Shown here in pieces: positions 1 to 8,973 of a stretch of DNA of 53,782 nt (position 1 is its first letter; every line of letters begins with the position of its first letter). The notes beneath the pieces were generated by a model that saw only the letters and a program-made list of their open reading frames with translations, was not told the origin of the DNA and searched no databases. Origin of the DNA: a virus; the IMG/VR virus record IMGVR_UViG_3300020470_000010, positions 1 to 53,782 of that record. The stretch is one strand, 5' to 3'. Both the position numbers and the translations under genes were made by a program.

Positions 1-24
1 ATTGGTCAATAGGAGGTTATTACT

Positions 25-996
25 ATGAGCTGGTTATCCGATTTTTACGCGGCAAATAACATTGGCGGCCCCGGAGGTAAATTAGATGGTGGTGCTATCG
101 CTTACTGGGAAAGTGAAAAAGATCGCCTAGGGGGTGGAACTGCAGGAGAAAATGCAGTAAAAGACATTATCAGGGGAACTGCTATAAATCAAGGAACATG
201 GCAAATGACTAGTGCTAGTAATCCTGGTGGAAATACTGGAGCAGGTAATACGACCAACGCAAATGCTAATAACACGGTTAGTTCGACTGATTTTGGTTCG
301 ATGCTAGACAACCTCACAATCGAGGGATCTGCATTGCAAGGTGGTTTAAGTGGTTTGACGACACTTGCAAATACGTTCGACCAAAATACCGATATAACAG
401 GAAATGTTGTTGGAAAATTAGGCGACATTTTTACAACCCAAGCAACTAAGGGGATAATGTTGAATTATGAAAAAGATTTAGCTAATGCGACTTACGAGAT
501 AGATAGTAAGAAGATGGATCGAGAGACCGAGGAAGCTCTTGAATTGGGAGCTGCTGAGCATGGTTGGAAGAAGGATGAATATGCTGCATTAGGTGCTCAA
601 GATCGTTTAACTATTGGTAAGACAGGAGAAGAGACAAGACTCAATATTGGCGAAGAGGGAAGACAGGATCGTCTTAATATTGGTGCTCAGAAAGATGCTG
701 ATATTGCAACGATTGGTGAAACAGGTAAGCAGCAACGTCTTGGAATTATGGAGACGGGTGAACAGCAAAGAATGAACATAGGAGCCGAGGGGACTCAAGA
801 TCGTTTAAATATCGCCGCTACAGGAAGAGAACAAAGACTAGGTATTAAAGAGACAGGTCAACAGCAAAGGCTTGGTATTATGACTGAAGCTGATGAGAAG
901 CGTAAGACTTTAAGAGAAGACTACCGACAGCAGAAAGGGATGCGAGCTGACGCAAGAGGTGCTATATCTAGTGCAGGAGCTAAGTTCTTCGGTTAA
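25..996 (+). CDS. Virion-associated protein with a C-terminal 11-residue-repeat helix
   Basis: 323 residues. A clear Shine-Dalgarno (AGGAGG, 11-16) supports the ATG at 25. The N-terminal third is Gly/Asn-rich with a short stretch (IAYWESEK) resembling DUF4214 modules found elsewhere in this phage. Residues about 194-303 are ten consecutive 11-residue units of the type RLNIGxxGxQx, which predicts a long continuous amphipathic helix or right-handed coiled coil. No signal peptide or catalytic motif is visible. It lies just upstream of the packaging genes, so a structural or internal-virion role is likely by context. I do not recognise the family. Confidence 0.75.
   Translation: MSWLSDFYAANNIGGPGGKLDGGAIAYWESEKDRLGGGTAGENAVKDIIRGTAINQGTWQMTSASNPGGNTGAGNTTNANANNTVSSTDFGSMLDNLTIEGSALQGGLSGLTTLANTFDQNTDITGNVVGKLGDIFTTQATKGIMLNYEKDLANATYEIDSKKMDRETEEALELGAAEHGWKKDEYAALGAQDRLTIGKTGEETRLNIGEEGRQDRLNIGAQKDADIATIGETGKQQRLGIMETGEQQRMNIGAEGTQDRLNIAATGREQRLGIKETGQQQRLGIMTEADEKRKTLREDYRQQKGMRADARGAISSAGAKFFG
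604..933 (+). repeat. Ten tandem 33-nt (11-residue) coding repeats
   Basis: The protein reads as ten exact 11-residue units beginning R-L/M-x-I (the fourth begins IAT, the tenth RKT), consensus RLNIGxxGxQx. At DNA level the units have diverged, so the period is held by selection on the protein rather than by recent duplication. Confidence 0.85.
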
Positions 997-1506
997 ATGC
1001 CTAAAGAAAAAGAAGAGGTTATTCAGTCGTTTTTAACCTCTCTAGATCAAGGATATCGTGAGAATTTTTTAGCCTATGTAGAACATACTTATTCTGTTTT
1101 TGAAATATGGCTATATGCTTCTGTCCTTGGATATGAAGGTGGTTTCAATGCTTTAGAAGATTGGGTTAATCAGTATTATCCAAAATTAAATCGTCGCGAA
1201 ATACTGTTAGCGGAGATTGTTAAATTAGAATCCGACATTGATTTTCTCCGTCAACAGGTTCACGCAGATTTAGTTAAACCGGATGCAGCAGCAACACGTA
1301 TTGCTCATCTTTCTAAAGAATTACGTGGACATCTCGTAGAGGTCGACAAAATAACAAAATCAACAGATAGAAGAGGTTTAGTGTTAGCAGGTGCTGATAA
1401 GGTTATGAGGGAATTACGGTCAATCTTTAAAGAGAATGAGGATGTGACTAATGCCTTGGAATTAGCTTATGAATCTGTTTGGGCAATGCTTGTTGACGAG
1501 AAGTAA
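997..1506 (+). CDS. Helical protein, possible small terminase subunit
   Basis: 169 residues starting directly after the previous stop (TAA then ATG). The sequence is almost wholly helical and charged, with a central coiled-coil-like segment (about residues 66-115) and no enzymatic motif. Size, helical make-up and place two genes upstream of the large terminase fit a small terminase (DNA-recognition) subunit, but I see no definite helix-turn-helix signature, so this is contextual inference. It could equally be another packaging or virion accessory protein. Confidence 0.45.
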   Translation: MPKEKEEVIQSFLTSLDQGYRENFLAYVEHTYSVFEIWLYASVLGYEGGFNALEDWVNQYYPKLNRREILLAEIVKLESDIDFLRQQVHADLVKPDAAATRIAHLSKELRGHLVEVDKITKSTDRRGLVLAGADKVMRELRSIFKENEDVTNALELAYESVWAMLVDEK

Positions 1507-1531
1507 TCTAAGTTAAATTGTTGTACGTCTT

Positions 1532-1858
1532 ATGACGGAAGATAAAATTAAAGAGATTCTTCCTCATTTGTGTTATACGAAAGAAGAAGTTGATAAGTTA
1601 ATTGCAGCAGCCGTGGCAGAGGCGAGAGCTATCGATGAAGAATCTATGAGGTTGCATAATCGTAATGCAACAATTATTAGTATGATTCTTGGTTTTATTT
1701 GTTTAGCTTTATTCTTAGATGGCACATTAAGGTTGTTAGGAATTATCCCTCCATTCTTAGATATAGATATTAGTATTGTCGATAAAATAGCGGAAAAGGT
1801 AGAGACAGACGTTTTACCTTTAATCCATCAAGCTAAGGATTATATCCCTAGAATTTAA
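1532..1858 (+). CDS. Single-pass membrane protein of unknown function
   Basis: 108 residues. A charged N-terminal helix (about 1-45) is followed by one hydrophobic membrane segment (about residues 50-75) and a C-terminal amphipathic part (about 80-108). It ends 4 nt into the end of the convergent gene at 1855. One membrane span and small size would allow a holin or envelope role, but no holin family is recognised. Confidence 0.6.
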   Translation: MTEDKIKEILPHLCYTKEEVDKLIAAAVAEARAIDEESMRLHNRNATIISMILGFICLALFLDGTLRLLGIIPPFLDIDISIVDKIAEKVETDVLPLIHQAKDYIPRI

Positions 1859-2739
1859 GTTGGTTCGCCAAGTGCTTTTAATTTTTCTCTATATTTGTCT
1901 CTTTCCATAAGAACTTGTTCATATATATCGTTTGCTTCCTTCTGTTGATCGTGAATAACCACAGCAGGATTTAAAAATCTATTTCGAGTGCTAATTCTTA
2001 GACTGACAAACCATATACCTGTATTAATTGGATCGTCTACGTTTCTATTGTTAGCTATAGACATAGGCAGCCATGAGGGGTATAAAAAGATCTGCCCTTC
2101 GTCGAAAGAAAAACCTTGTGTTACTTCAGGAGAAGGAAAAGTGCTTCTATCGACATTATGAAGAGTCATTGTTTTTGTTATCCATGCTGGGTCTTGGAAA
2201 GATAGTTCACCAGTCATGGGAGGAGTTTCTAAAATTAATAGACCAACTAATTCGTTGTTAGGAGCAATGTTTTGCTCTAAGCAGCACCCAGGAGGCAAGA
2301 AACCAACGTATGCTCCTGATATTGCTAATTGATCACGATGAATAGTATGATCTTTCGGTGAGTGTTGCAATATTCGAATACACTCTTGTTTAACTGTCTC
2401 TAAGAATGGTTGGACATAGCCGTCGTCTAGAAGATTTACTCCATTGCTTTGAGGTGCTGATAGACGAGTCCTAGATTGAATGATATTCCACGGTCTGCCT
2501 GCAGGAAATGAAATCTGGTCTTCTCGAGAGTGACCTGCATTTTCAAAATTATTTCCAGCGTGAGACTTTTTAAAATGTTCTAATACTGCAGGTATAGCTT
2601 TCTTGTCTTGTATATTGCTAGTCCAGAAAGGGACTTCGAACAAAGGATAGTAAGCACTTGCTTCTTTCTCTTCTGCGGTAAAGTCTACACTTTCCCTCAT
2701 GTACTCAGGTAAGAATGTATCCTCTTGCGGTTTTGCCAT
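1855..2739 (-). CDS. 2OG-oxygenase-like double-stranded beta-helix protein lacking metal ligands
   Basis: 294 residues on the opposite strand to its neighbours. The C-terminal half follows the plan of the phage 2OG-Fe(II) oxygenases seen at the right end of this window, with a strand ending EGQIFLYPSWLPMSI that matches the strand normally carrying the distal His (compare LFPSYLEHG at 51809-52480) and an Arg-bearing strand after it (SLRIST). The usual His-X-Asp/His site reads CCLEQN and the distal His position is Ser. It therefore looks catalytically dead, perhaps reused as a structural or binding protein. A C-terminal charged helix follows. An AT-rich 81-bp gap separates it from the divergent terminase gene. 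Confidence 0.6.
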   Translation of the reverse strand: MAKPQEDTFLPEYMRESVDFTAEEKEASAYYPLFEVPFWTSNIQDKKAIPAVLEHFKKSHAGNNFENAGHSREDQISFPAGRPWNIIQSRTRLSAPQSNGVNLLDDGYVQPFLETVKQECIRILQHSPKDHTIHRDQLAISGAYVGFLPPGCCLEQNIAPNNELVGLLILETPPMTGELSFQDPAWITKTMTLHNVDRSTFPSPEVTQGFSFDEGQIFLYPSWLPMSIANNRNVDDPINTGIWFVSLRISTRNRFLNPAVVIHDQQKEANDIYEQVLMERDKYREKLKALGEPT

Positions 2740-2820
2740 AACTTTTTCGAATAATAGAATAATTTTACAATAAAAAATATAGGAATCAACTAAAAATAGT
2801 GAAAAACATTAGAATAAAGC

Positions 2821-4353
2821 ATGTCAAATGCTTCTATTGCTCTTGCCCGTAGACGTAGTGCTCAACTCGCTGCGAGGTCTATCACAAAAGAGCCTAAGGT
2901 TGTTGAAATACCTAAACACGTAATTAAAGCTAGAAATAATTTTGCTTTCTTTTGCGAGTTAATGGGTAAACCTCCTGCTCGTCATATGAAAGTATGGCAT
3001 GAGGCTTTTTTAACTAATCAAAGCAATGAACATCTTCTTGATATAGCAGGACCTAATACATGTTTATTAAGTCCTAGGGGTAGTGCAAAATCAACAGAGA
3101 TAGGTTTACTTATAGCTTGGCTTATAGGTCGCCATGCGACTGCTCGCAAGCTGCTCAGGACTCTTTACGTTTCTTATAACGTTGACGTAGCCCGTAATAA
3201 AAGTGCTGCGATAAAAAACATGATAATGAACAAGGAATATCAGGAAATTTTTCCGACAGTTCGATTATCGAAGACTCGCACGAGCGATGAATTATGGTCG
3301 ATTGATTTTGATTTCGCAGAAGTAGATATCAGGGGAGAAGATGCTTTTACTGTTGCTTGTGCAGGACTAAAAGGAACGATTACATCTAAACGTAGTTCTT
3401 TGATTATCGTTGATGATGCTATTAAAAGTGCTGCTGCAATATCTAATCCTGATATTCGGAGAGAGATGGAAGCTAACTGGAATAACGTCATAGTTCCCAC
3501 TATGTTCCAAGGTGCTAGAGCTATTGCTTTGGGTACTCGTTTCCACTTTGATGATTTATTTACAACTACTTTTTGCGAAAAAAGAGGATGGAAGGTAATA
3601 ACACAAGCAGCTTTAAGGTACGAGGAAGATGGTAGGCCACGTTCTTATTGGCCTGAAATGTGGTCAGCTAAGTATTTATTGAAATTACAGAGTGAAGATC
3701 GTATTGCTTTTTCTTATCAGTATTTAAATCAACCAGTTAAAACTAGTGAATTAGGGATTTCTCCTGAATTATTCGTCAAAGGAGAAGTACCTGATGTTTA
3801 CGACAGCGTCGGAGTAGGTATTGATTTATCTGCGGGAATGAGCGAAAGAAATGATTGGACTGTATTCACCTTAGCTGGAAGGGTTGACGACAAGATTTAC
3901 GTTATTGATTACAAGAGAATGCGTTCAATGGGGAACGTAGAAAAAATTGAAGCTTTATGTGAATTATTAGTTGAGTGGAACCTTTTGGAATCTAATGATC
4001 AAAACCAATTTTTTAAGACGGATTCACCTGTCATTATTTGGCCAGAAGTCGTTGCTTATCAGAAAAGTTTCGAAGGAGATTTAAAACGATTCCTATTTAA
4101 TGAATGGCAGCTCTACAATTTAAGTATTAGCCCTATTAAAGGTTTTCGCGGTGACAAACTTGCGAGGCTTAGGGGTATCATCGGTCTCTTCGAGAGGCGT
4201 AAGATTATCTTCAACAAATACCGAGATTTTAATTACATGGTTGATGAAGTAGTGAATTTTGGTCATGCACCTCATGATGATTGTGCTGACTCTTTAAATA
4301 TCGTTGTACAAGGTTTGATGCGACGAGGAAGTGCTCAGGTCGAGTGGCAGTAA
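2821..4353 (+). CDS. terL: Terminase large subunit (packaging ATPase/nuclease)
   Basis: 510 residues. It couples ATP hydrolysis to DNA translocation into the procapsid and cuts concatemers. Visible motifs: Walker A SPRGSAKST (84-92), Walker B LIIVDD (194-199), coupling motif ALGTRFHFDD (236-245), and an RNase H-like nuclease domain with GIDLSAG (333-339) and a C-terminal acidic cluster HDDCAD (485-490). Length is normal for the family. The upstream 81 bp is very AT-rich (a likely promoter region) and no strong Shine-Dalgarno is seen. The portal gene follows 9 nt later. Confidence 0.93.
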   Translation: MSNASIALARRRSAQLAARSITKEPKVVEIPKHVIKARNNFAFFCELMGKPPARHMKVWHEAFLTNQSNEHLLDIAGPNTCLLSPRGSAKSTEIGLLIAWLIGRHATARKLLRTLYVSYNVDVARNKSAAIKNMIMNKEYQEIFPTVRLSKTRTSDELWSIDFDFAEVDIRGEDAFTVACAGLKGTITSKRSSLIIVDDAIKSAAAISNPDIRREMEANWNNVIVPTMFQGARAIALGTRFHFDDLFTTTFCEKRGWKVITQAALRYEEDGRPRSYWPEMWSAKYLLKLQSEDRIAFSYQYLNQPVKTSELGISPELFVKGEVPDVYDSVGVGIDLSAGMSERNDWTVFTLAGRVDDKIYVIDYKRMRSMGNVEKIEALCELLVEWNLLESNDQNQFFKTDSPVIIWPEVVAYQKSFEGDLKRFLFNEWQLYNLSISPIKGFRGDKLARLRGIIGLFERRKIIFNKYRDFNYMVDEVVNFGHAPHDDCADSLNIVVQGLMRRGSAQVEWQ

Positions 4354-4362
4354 GATAAGTAG

Positions 4363-6603
4363 ATGAGCAAGCCTACATCAGAGCGTTTCCGACGAATACT
4401 GGAAGCAGCTAGAAAGAGAGACGGCCAAAGCGGGACTGACACGATGATCGTGAATAGTCATTTGGCTCAAATGAAGCTTTTCATGCTTCGTCAAGGACTA
4501 GAGTTTTATCCAGCCCAAGATACTTTCGGTTTCCGTAAGGTATTCTTGAACGACTTAATTATTGAGAATGAAATAGACAGTCGACTAGAAGGAATTGTCG
4601 ATGATTTCTTGATTGATGGAAAAGGTTTATTTTATTTTCGACCCATAGGTGATTCCTATCGAATCATGTGGTTTAGCAAGGATAACTACCGTGCTTACTA
4701 CGATGCTGAAGGAGAATTAGAAGAAATTGAATTAATTTATTCCTTCAACGTTAAAAACACGTTAGGACCGCTTGCTATGCCGGGTGACAACGGCAGTATG
4801 AGGTATGTCAAATTACAGGTCAAAAGGGATTTAATAAAAGAATCGATAACAAACGAAAGACCTTCATTTGACGGGGGACCATTGCATAATGGTTTCTCTG
4901 GCAATAAAACAAGAACTCTAACCAATAGTCTTGGTTTTATACCAGCCGTAGAATCGTTCAACACGATGCGTTCTACAGGGATGGACGCTTCTGGGGACTT
5001 TGATTGGTTGGCAGATCAAATCGTCTTACATGATGATTTAGTTAAAAATATTAGAACTAATATTCATTTCTTTGGTAATCCAACTTTAGTTTCCAGTAGA
5101 CCTAAGCATGACTTAGTTGAATCTGGGGATGAGGAGCAATTAAGACCAACTATTAGTTCTCAAGCTGGTTTCTTCTCTGCTGACAGGGCTTCTACTCGGG
5201 TTAGTCAGCCTACAGGAGGGAGTGCTGGTGGAATGAAAGTTCCTCGCTTAATAGCGAACGTTGAGCCAACTGATAGGGCTGTTTACTTAACCCCCGATGC
5301 TGTATCAGGAGACCAAAACCTGTATGCGAGACAATATCGAGAAGAAGTAAGAACAGCTTTAGGGGGAGTTGATGAATTAGGTATCAGTTCCGGAGCAACT
5401 GCTTATGAAATTAAATCACTATATGGTCGAGCTGCCACCACTGCAGCAAGAAGGTGCAGAGGTTTATTAACTTACGGTTTGTGCAAATTATTATCTCTGA
5501 TTGTTTATCATGAGGAGCAAATTTTCAGAGAATCTTTTGCAGTTGCTAGTGGCATGATCAAACCTCAACCTCCATTAGAGGAAGTATTTGATGATCCACA
5601 ACTATACCGACAAGCTCTAGCTGCTTACGCTGAGCAGAAACCAATATTCGAGAATGAATTAGAAATTGCCATGAGAGAGGCGATTCAAAACACTGAGCTA
5701 CCTCCAGGAGTCGTTGGGTTAGTGCCTGACGGTGACAGGAAGATTGAGTGGAGATGGAAAGGCCCAGTGTTCGAGGACAGCACAGAGGATATACTGAATT
5801 CAAGTATCGTTGTTAGAAACCTTCAGGAACTTGGTGTTAATAGCATCGAAGCCTTAAGGCATCTCTTCCCGAATAAGACGGACGAAGAGCGCAGCGCAAT
5901 GCTTAGTGGCTATCCATTTAGAATGGCTCAAGCCACCCAAAGCAGTATTGGCACATTCTTGTCGCTGATAGATAACATGCGACGGATACCTCATCCGCAG
6001 GCTCCAGACCTGCCGATGCTAAGCGATCCGAAACTCGATTTGACGCCATTTGTCTATCGAGCAATGGATTATTTAAAACGAGAATTAACTTATGCAGGAC
6101 AGTACAACGACTCCACAAGCTACGGTGACCCCACAACCCTCGATACCATCGAGCGCGCCCGTGTCGACGCCGGTTTACCAGCAAGCTCCAGCCCAGAACG
6201 CCCAACCTTCACCCCAGACTCCTACGGTGGAATCGGCTCCGCAGGTGGCTCCACAGGTGGCTCCACAGGTGGCGAATCCTTGGCAGGAGGCGTACAACCG
6301 CTTGTCCGAGAGCCTGAGCACTCAGCAGCCCTCCCAACCTCAGGCAGCTTACTCAACTCCGACCCCACAGATCCAGAGTCAAACTCCGGTCTCGCAGGCT
6401 CCAACAAACTATCAGGGCGCTCCATCCGTTTCGGGGACCCCGATCTCATGGCCCCAAGCAACGCAGGCTTATACCCAAGCGCAGGCACCGGTAGCTCCAC
6501 CCCAGCCCCAGCAAGTGCAGGCACCGGCACAGGTGCAGAACTTGCAGACAGAGCAAAACGCACCCGCGACAGACGGGTATCTAGGAAGCGTAAGCAGAGA
6601 TAG
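4363..6603 (+). CDS. Portal protein with an overlapping low-complexity C-terminal tail
   Basis: 746 residues. Identified by position directly after the large terminase, by size, and by a portal-type long mixed alpha/beta body (about 1-575). It forms the dodecameric DNA entry/exit ring at the capsid vertex. From about residue 577 it becomes Gly/Ser/Thr/Pro-rich and ends in a very basic patch (RRVSRKRKQR). This tail (6092-6603) is read in a second frame by the scaffold gene. The tail region is visibly more GC-rich than the rest. The basic end could contact DNA or be a by-product of the second frame. Confidence 0.85.
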   Translation: MSKPTSERFRRILEAARKRDGQSGTDTMIVNSHLAQMKLFMLRQGLEFYPAQDTFGFRKVFLNDLIIENEIDSRLEGIVDDFLIDGKGLFYFRPIGDSYRIMWFSKDNYRAYYDAEGELEEIELIYSFNVKNTLGPLAMPGDNGSMRYVKLQVKRDLIKESITNERPSFDGGPLHNGFSGNKTRTLTNSLGFIPAVESFNTMRSTGMDASGDFDWLADQIVLHDDLVKNIRTNIHFFGNPTLVSSRPKHDLVESGDEEQLRPTISSQAGFFSADRASTRVSQPTGGSAGGMKVPRLIANVEPTDRAVYLTPDAVSGDQNLYARQYREEVRTALGGVDELGISSGATAYEIKSLYGRAATTAARRCRGLLTYGLCKLLSLIVYHEEQIFRESFAVASGMIKPQPPLEEVFDDPQLYRQALAAYAEQKPIFENELEIAMREAIQNTELPPGVVGLVPDGDRKIEWRWKGPVFEDSTEDILNSSIVVRNLQELGVNSIEALRHLFPNKTDEERSAMLSGYPFRMAQATQSSIGTFLSLIDNMRRIPHPQAPDLPMLSDPKLDLTPFVYRAMDYLKRELTYAGQYNDSTSYGDPTTLDTIERARVDAGLPASSSPERPTFTPDSYGGIGSAGGSTGGSTGGESLAGGVQPLVREPEHSAALPTSGSLLNSDPTDPESNSGLAGSNKLSGRSIRFGDPDLMAPSNAGLYPSAGTGSSTPAPASAGTGTGAELADRAKRTRDRRVSRKRKQR

Positions 6604-7216
6604 CTTAGAAGTTCTGAATCATTTCGGAGCAGAAGCTCCAGCATTACTTAATCGTTATGCATGTGTAGTAGAAGATGCTCTTCTAGCTCAAGCCAAGCAG
6701 ACAGCTCAAACCGTACAAAAAGTTGCTCAAGTTCAAGATTCCTTAAGTAAGGCTCAAAACGTTATCAAAGCTGCTGCTGAAGATAATGCTGCTTACCATG
6801 TCATGTTGACTAATCCAGATATGCTTTCTAATTATGTCAACGAATTCTTCGGTCCTAATGGTCCTTATCCAACAGAGATTGCAAGAGATCGTTTAGCTGC
6901 TGAAGTAGCTGCTGCTGATTCAAGATTCGAGCGTCCAGCTCCTCCTGCTCAAGCACAAGCTCCAGCTCCAACACAAGCACAAGCTCCAGCTCCAACACAG
7001 GCTCCAGCACCTAGTCAGGCTCCAGCTCCAACACAGAATGCTGAATTCCAGCGTCCACAGTTAGAAATGCCTGCTCCTGGCGTACAAAAAGGGTCTGACG
7101 ACTTCTGGTCTGCTTTCTCTAATATCAGCGATCAGAATCCTGCAGATGCATGGAAACTTTTAACTCAAGCGACACCAGATGCTTTACGTAGTAAAGTTCT
7201 TGTTTCTGAGGCTTAA
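6092..7216 (+). CDS. Scaffolding-type protein, N-terminus overprinted on the portal gene
   Basis: 374 residues in the +1 frame relative to the portal; the first 512 nt are shared. Residues 1-155 are Pro/Gln/Ala-rich. About 160-285 is a helical, coiled-coil-prone domain (Ala/Gln-rich, around QTVQKVAQVQDSLSKAQ). About 290-320 is a Pro-Ala-Gln-rich linker (TQAQAPAPTQAPAP), and a short helical C-terminus follows (about 335-374). Position between portal and major capsid and this composition fit a capsid-assembly scaffold, which normally interacts through its C-terminus. A strong terminator follows. Initiation at 6092 lacks a good Shine-Dalgarno, so translational coupling or frameshifting from the portal is possible. 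Confidence 0.72.
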   Translation: MQDSTTTPQATVTPQPSIPSSAPVSTPVYQQAPAQNAQPSPQTPTVESAPQVAPQVAPQVANPWQEAYNRLSESLSTQQPSQPQAAYSTPTPQIQSQTPVSQAPTNYQGAPSVSGTPISWPQATQAYTQAQAPVAPPQPQQVQAPAQVQNLQTEQNAPATDGYLGSVSRDSLEVLNHFGAEAPALLNRYACVVEDALLAQAKQTAQTVQKVAQVQDSLSKAQNVIKAAAEDNAAYHVMLTNPDMLSNYVNEFFGPNGPYPTEIARDRLAAEVAAADSRFERPAPPAQAQAPAPTQAQAPAPTQAPAPSQAPAPTQNAEFQRPQLEMPAPGVQKGSDDFWSAFSNISDQNPADAWKLLTQATPDALRSKVLVSEA

Positions 7217-7226
7217 TTGTATCGTG

Positions 7227-7248
7227 GCCCCGTTTTTCGGGGCTTTTT
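7227..7248 (+). terminator. Rho-independent terminator after the scaffold gene
   Basis: Perfect 6-bp GC stem GCCCCG / CGGGGC with a TTTTT loop, followed by five T. It lies 10 nt after the scaffold stop and should end the packaging/procapsid transcript. Confidence 0.9.
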
Positions 7249-7251
7249 ATT

Positions 7252-7563
7252 ATGTATCCAACTGAAGAATTTTTAGACCCTTCGCTAAGTGGTAATTCGG
7301 GAGAAGCTCGTCTAAGAGCTGGTGAGCAGATAGCTGCTGCAGAAGCAGATGGCTTGACATCAATGGCTGGCAGACATGCGAAGTTTGGGCAGAGACTTAA
7401 AGAATTCGAATCCGACGAAGCTACTACTGAAAATTACAAGAATGCTTTTGCTGAATATGCAAAAGATCTTGCAAAAGAAGCTGAAGGTTTATACGCTGGT
7501 AGGGAGTTAAACAATTCAGGATTATCAGTTGATGATTACATGAGATCTATATTTAGTAGTTAA
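7252..7563 (+). CDS. Small acidic helical protein, unknown
   Basis: 103 residues beginning 3 nt after the T-run of the preceding terminator, with no Shine-Dalgarno. The sequence is helical and acidic, with Ala-rich heptad-like stretches. Translation must depend on read-through RNA or a promoter inside the scaffold gene. No family recognised. Confidence 0.6.
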   Translation: MYPTEEFLDPSLSGNSGEARLRAGEQIAAAEADGLTSMAGRHAKFGQRLKEFESDEATTENYKNAFAEYAKDLAKEAEGLYAGRELNNSGLSVDDYMRSIFSS

Positions 7564-7589
7564 ACTGTAGATATATTGGATCCTTCTAA

Positions 7590-7859
7590 ATGCGAACTGC
7601 GGGTGGATCCGAATTTAGTGAAGCGATTTCAGATCAATGGGACGAAGAGGTTTCGTCTGAAGGATCCAAATTGGATTCTTTTTTGCGTTTATATGAATTA
7701 CTAAGATCTAAAGGCTACAGTGATCCGTATGCTGAAGAAGTGGCTATTGGAATGCTGGAAGGGAAAGAACCTATCGCAAAAGATACAATCAGGTTCGCAG
7801 GTACGTATCCCGACGATCCACCCGAAGACATTAGATTTTGCGGTCAACTTAATAAGTAA
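7590..7859 (+). CDS. Small acidic protein overlapping the endolysin gene
   Basis: 89 residues, acidic, no motif recognised. Its last 140 nt overlap the open frame of the endolysin in another frame. Its central sequence (SKGYSDPYAEEVAIGMLEGK) looks like a normal folded helical segment, so I consider it real. The overlap makes the true endolysin start uncertain. Confidence 0.55.
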   Translation: MRTAGGSEFSEAISDQWDEEVSSEGSKLDSFLRLYELLRSKGYSDPYAEEVAIGMLEGKEPIAKDTIRFAGTYPDDPPEDIRFCGQLNK

Positions 7860-8973
7860 TTTCGAAGGTTGCGAATTAGAGGCATACCTTAATCCTGTAG
7901 GAGTACCTACTATTTGTACTGGTATTAGCAGATACCCTGATGGGTCTTGTGTCATGCTAGGAGACGTCTGTCAGCAATCAATTTGCGATAACTACTTAAA
8001 ACAAGGATTAATTCGCGATTTTCTCTCACCGATTTCCTTGATCCCAGGGTGGGGATATTTTGGTTATAAACGGCAAGCAGTTTTATTGAGTTTTGCTTGG
8101 AATTTTGGTTCTTCTTTTTACAAGGAATCTGAATATAAAGCTATTGCAGAAGTTTTAGATTTGGGCTTCCAGTATCCTGAGAGGTATCAGGAGATGGAAG
8201 CAGTTTTAAATCTTTACATCAAAGATAAAGATGTTATCCTTCCTGGGTTAGTGAATCGTAGGTCAACAGAAGGTGCTATGTGGAATCAAGAAGCTGATGG
8301 AATCATGAATTTTGTCAGTCGCAAACCAACACTGTTAAAACGTGCTCCAATCAGTAGTCGTTACTTGTCCTCTTCGGGCAAGATCGAGTGCAAGGAAGGT
8401 GAGTTGATCAGCGTTTCCAGACTTGAGGAAATTCCAGGAGAAAGTCATGCATGGGTTCAATTTGAGGGTGCTACAGAAAGATGGGCTATTTATTTACCGG
8501 ATTGGAGAGAAAAACGTTCCAGAGCTTTGAAAGAGGAAGATGATATAGATTGGTCTGATTTTTCTTGTCCTATAGGTAAATATTTATCAGTAGGAGAAGT
8601 ATTGCAATATGACTCTCGTCGGGCTCCAGAAGCAGGTAGTGACATTGAAAAAACCTTGATTAATACTTGCCACCAATTCGACAGTATTAGAAATGCTTGG
8701 AAAGAAGCGATTGGTGTCGTCAGTTTTTACAGACCTGAGCCTGTTAATAGGGAATGCGGAGGAAGTGAAACTTCTCGACATGTCTCAGGAACTGCTATTG
8801 ATATTTTCCCCGTGAACGGGTCTTTAGATAAATTTCATATGTGGCTTGTTCAAAGATGGAGTGGCGGGTATGGTGATTATCGCAGCAAAGGATTCATCCA
8901 TTTAGACACTAGAAATGGCGGTGGCTTTAAAGGCCAGCCCGGTGGAAAACCAGAATCTTTATGGGGTTTTTAA
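7720..8973 (+). CDS. Two-domain endolysin: GH24 lysozyme-like plus M15 peptidase
   Basis: 417 residues from ATG 7720; the start could lie later inside the overlap. Residues about 42-190 are a phage-lysozyme (GH24) fold with the catalytic-Glu motif FEGCELEAY followed by NPVGVPTICTG. The position usually held by Asp (or Cys in some relatives) is Asn here. A middle SH3-like segment (about 215-270) leads to a C-terminal M15 D-Ala-D-Ala peptidase-type domain with zinc motif SRHVSGTAIDIF and GFIHLDTR. Together they would cut glycan strands and peptide stems of peptidoglycan at lysis. No signal peptide or clear SAR segment is visible, so a holin should be needed. The 3-prime end overlaps the convergent gene by 4 nt. 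Confidence 0.85.
   Translation: MIRMLKKWLLECWKGKNLSQKIQSGSQVRIPTIHPKTLDFAVNLISNFEGCELEAYLNPVGVPTICTGISRYPDGSCVMLGDVCQQSICDNYLKQGLIRDFLSPISLIPGWGYFGYKRQAVLLSFAWNFGSSFYKESEYKAIAEVLDLGFQYPERYQEMEAVLNLYIKDKDVILPGLVNRRSTEGAMWNQEADGIMNFVSRKPTLLKRAPISSRYLSSSGKIECKEGELISVSRLEEIPGESHAWVQFEGATERWAIYLPDWREKRSRALKEEDDIDWSDFSCPIGKYLSVGEVLQYDSRRAPEAGSDIEKTLINTCHQFDSIRNAWKEAIGVVSFYRPEPVNRECGGSETSRHVSGTAIDIFPVNGSLDKFHMWLVQRWSGGYGDYRSKGFIHLDTRNGGGFKGQPGGKPESLWGF

Noticed and set aside
6222-6644. A 140-residue open frame on the minus strand in the portal/scaffold overlap
   Set aside because: The GC-rich, low-complexity DNA leaves several frames open; the product has Pro/Ser/Glu-rich composition only and no start signal.
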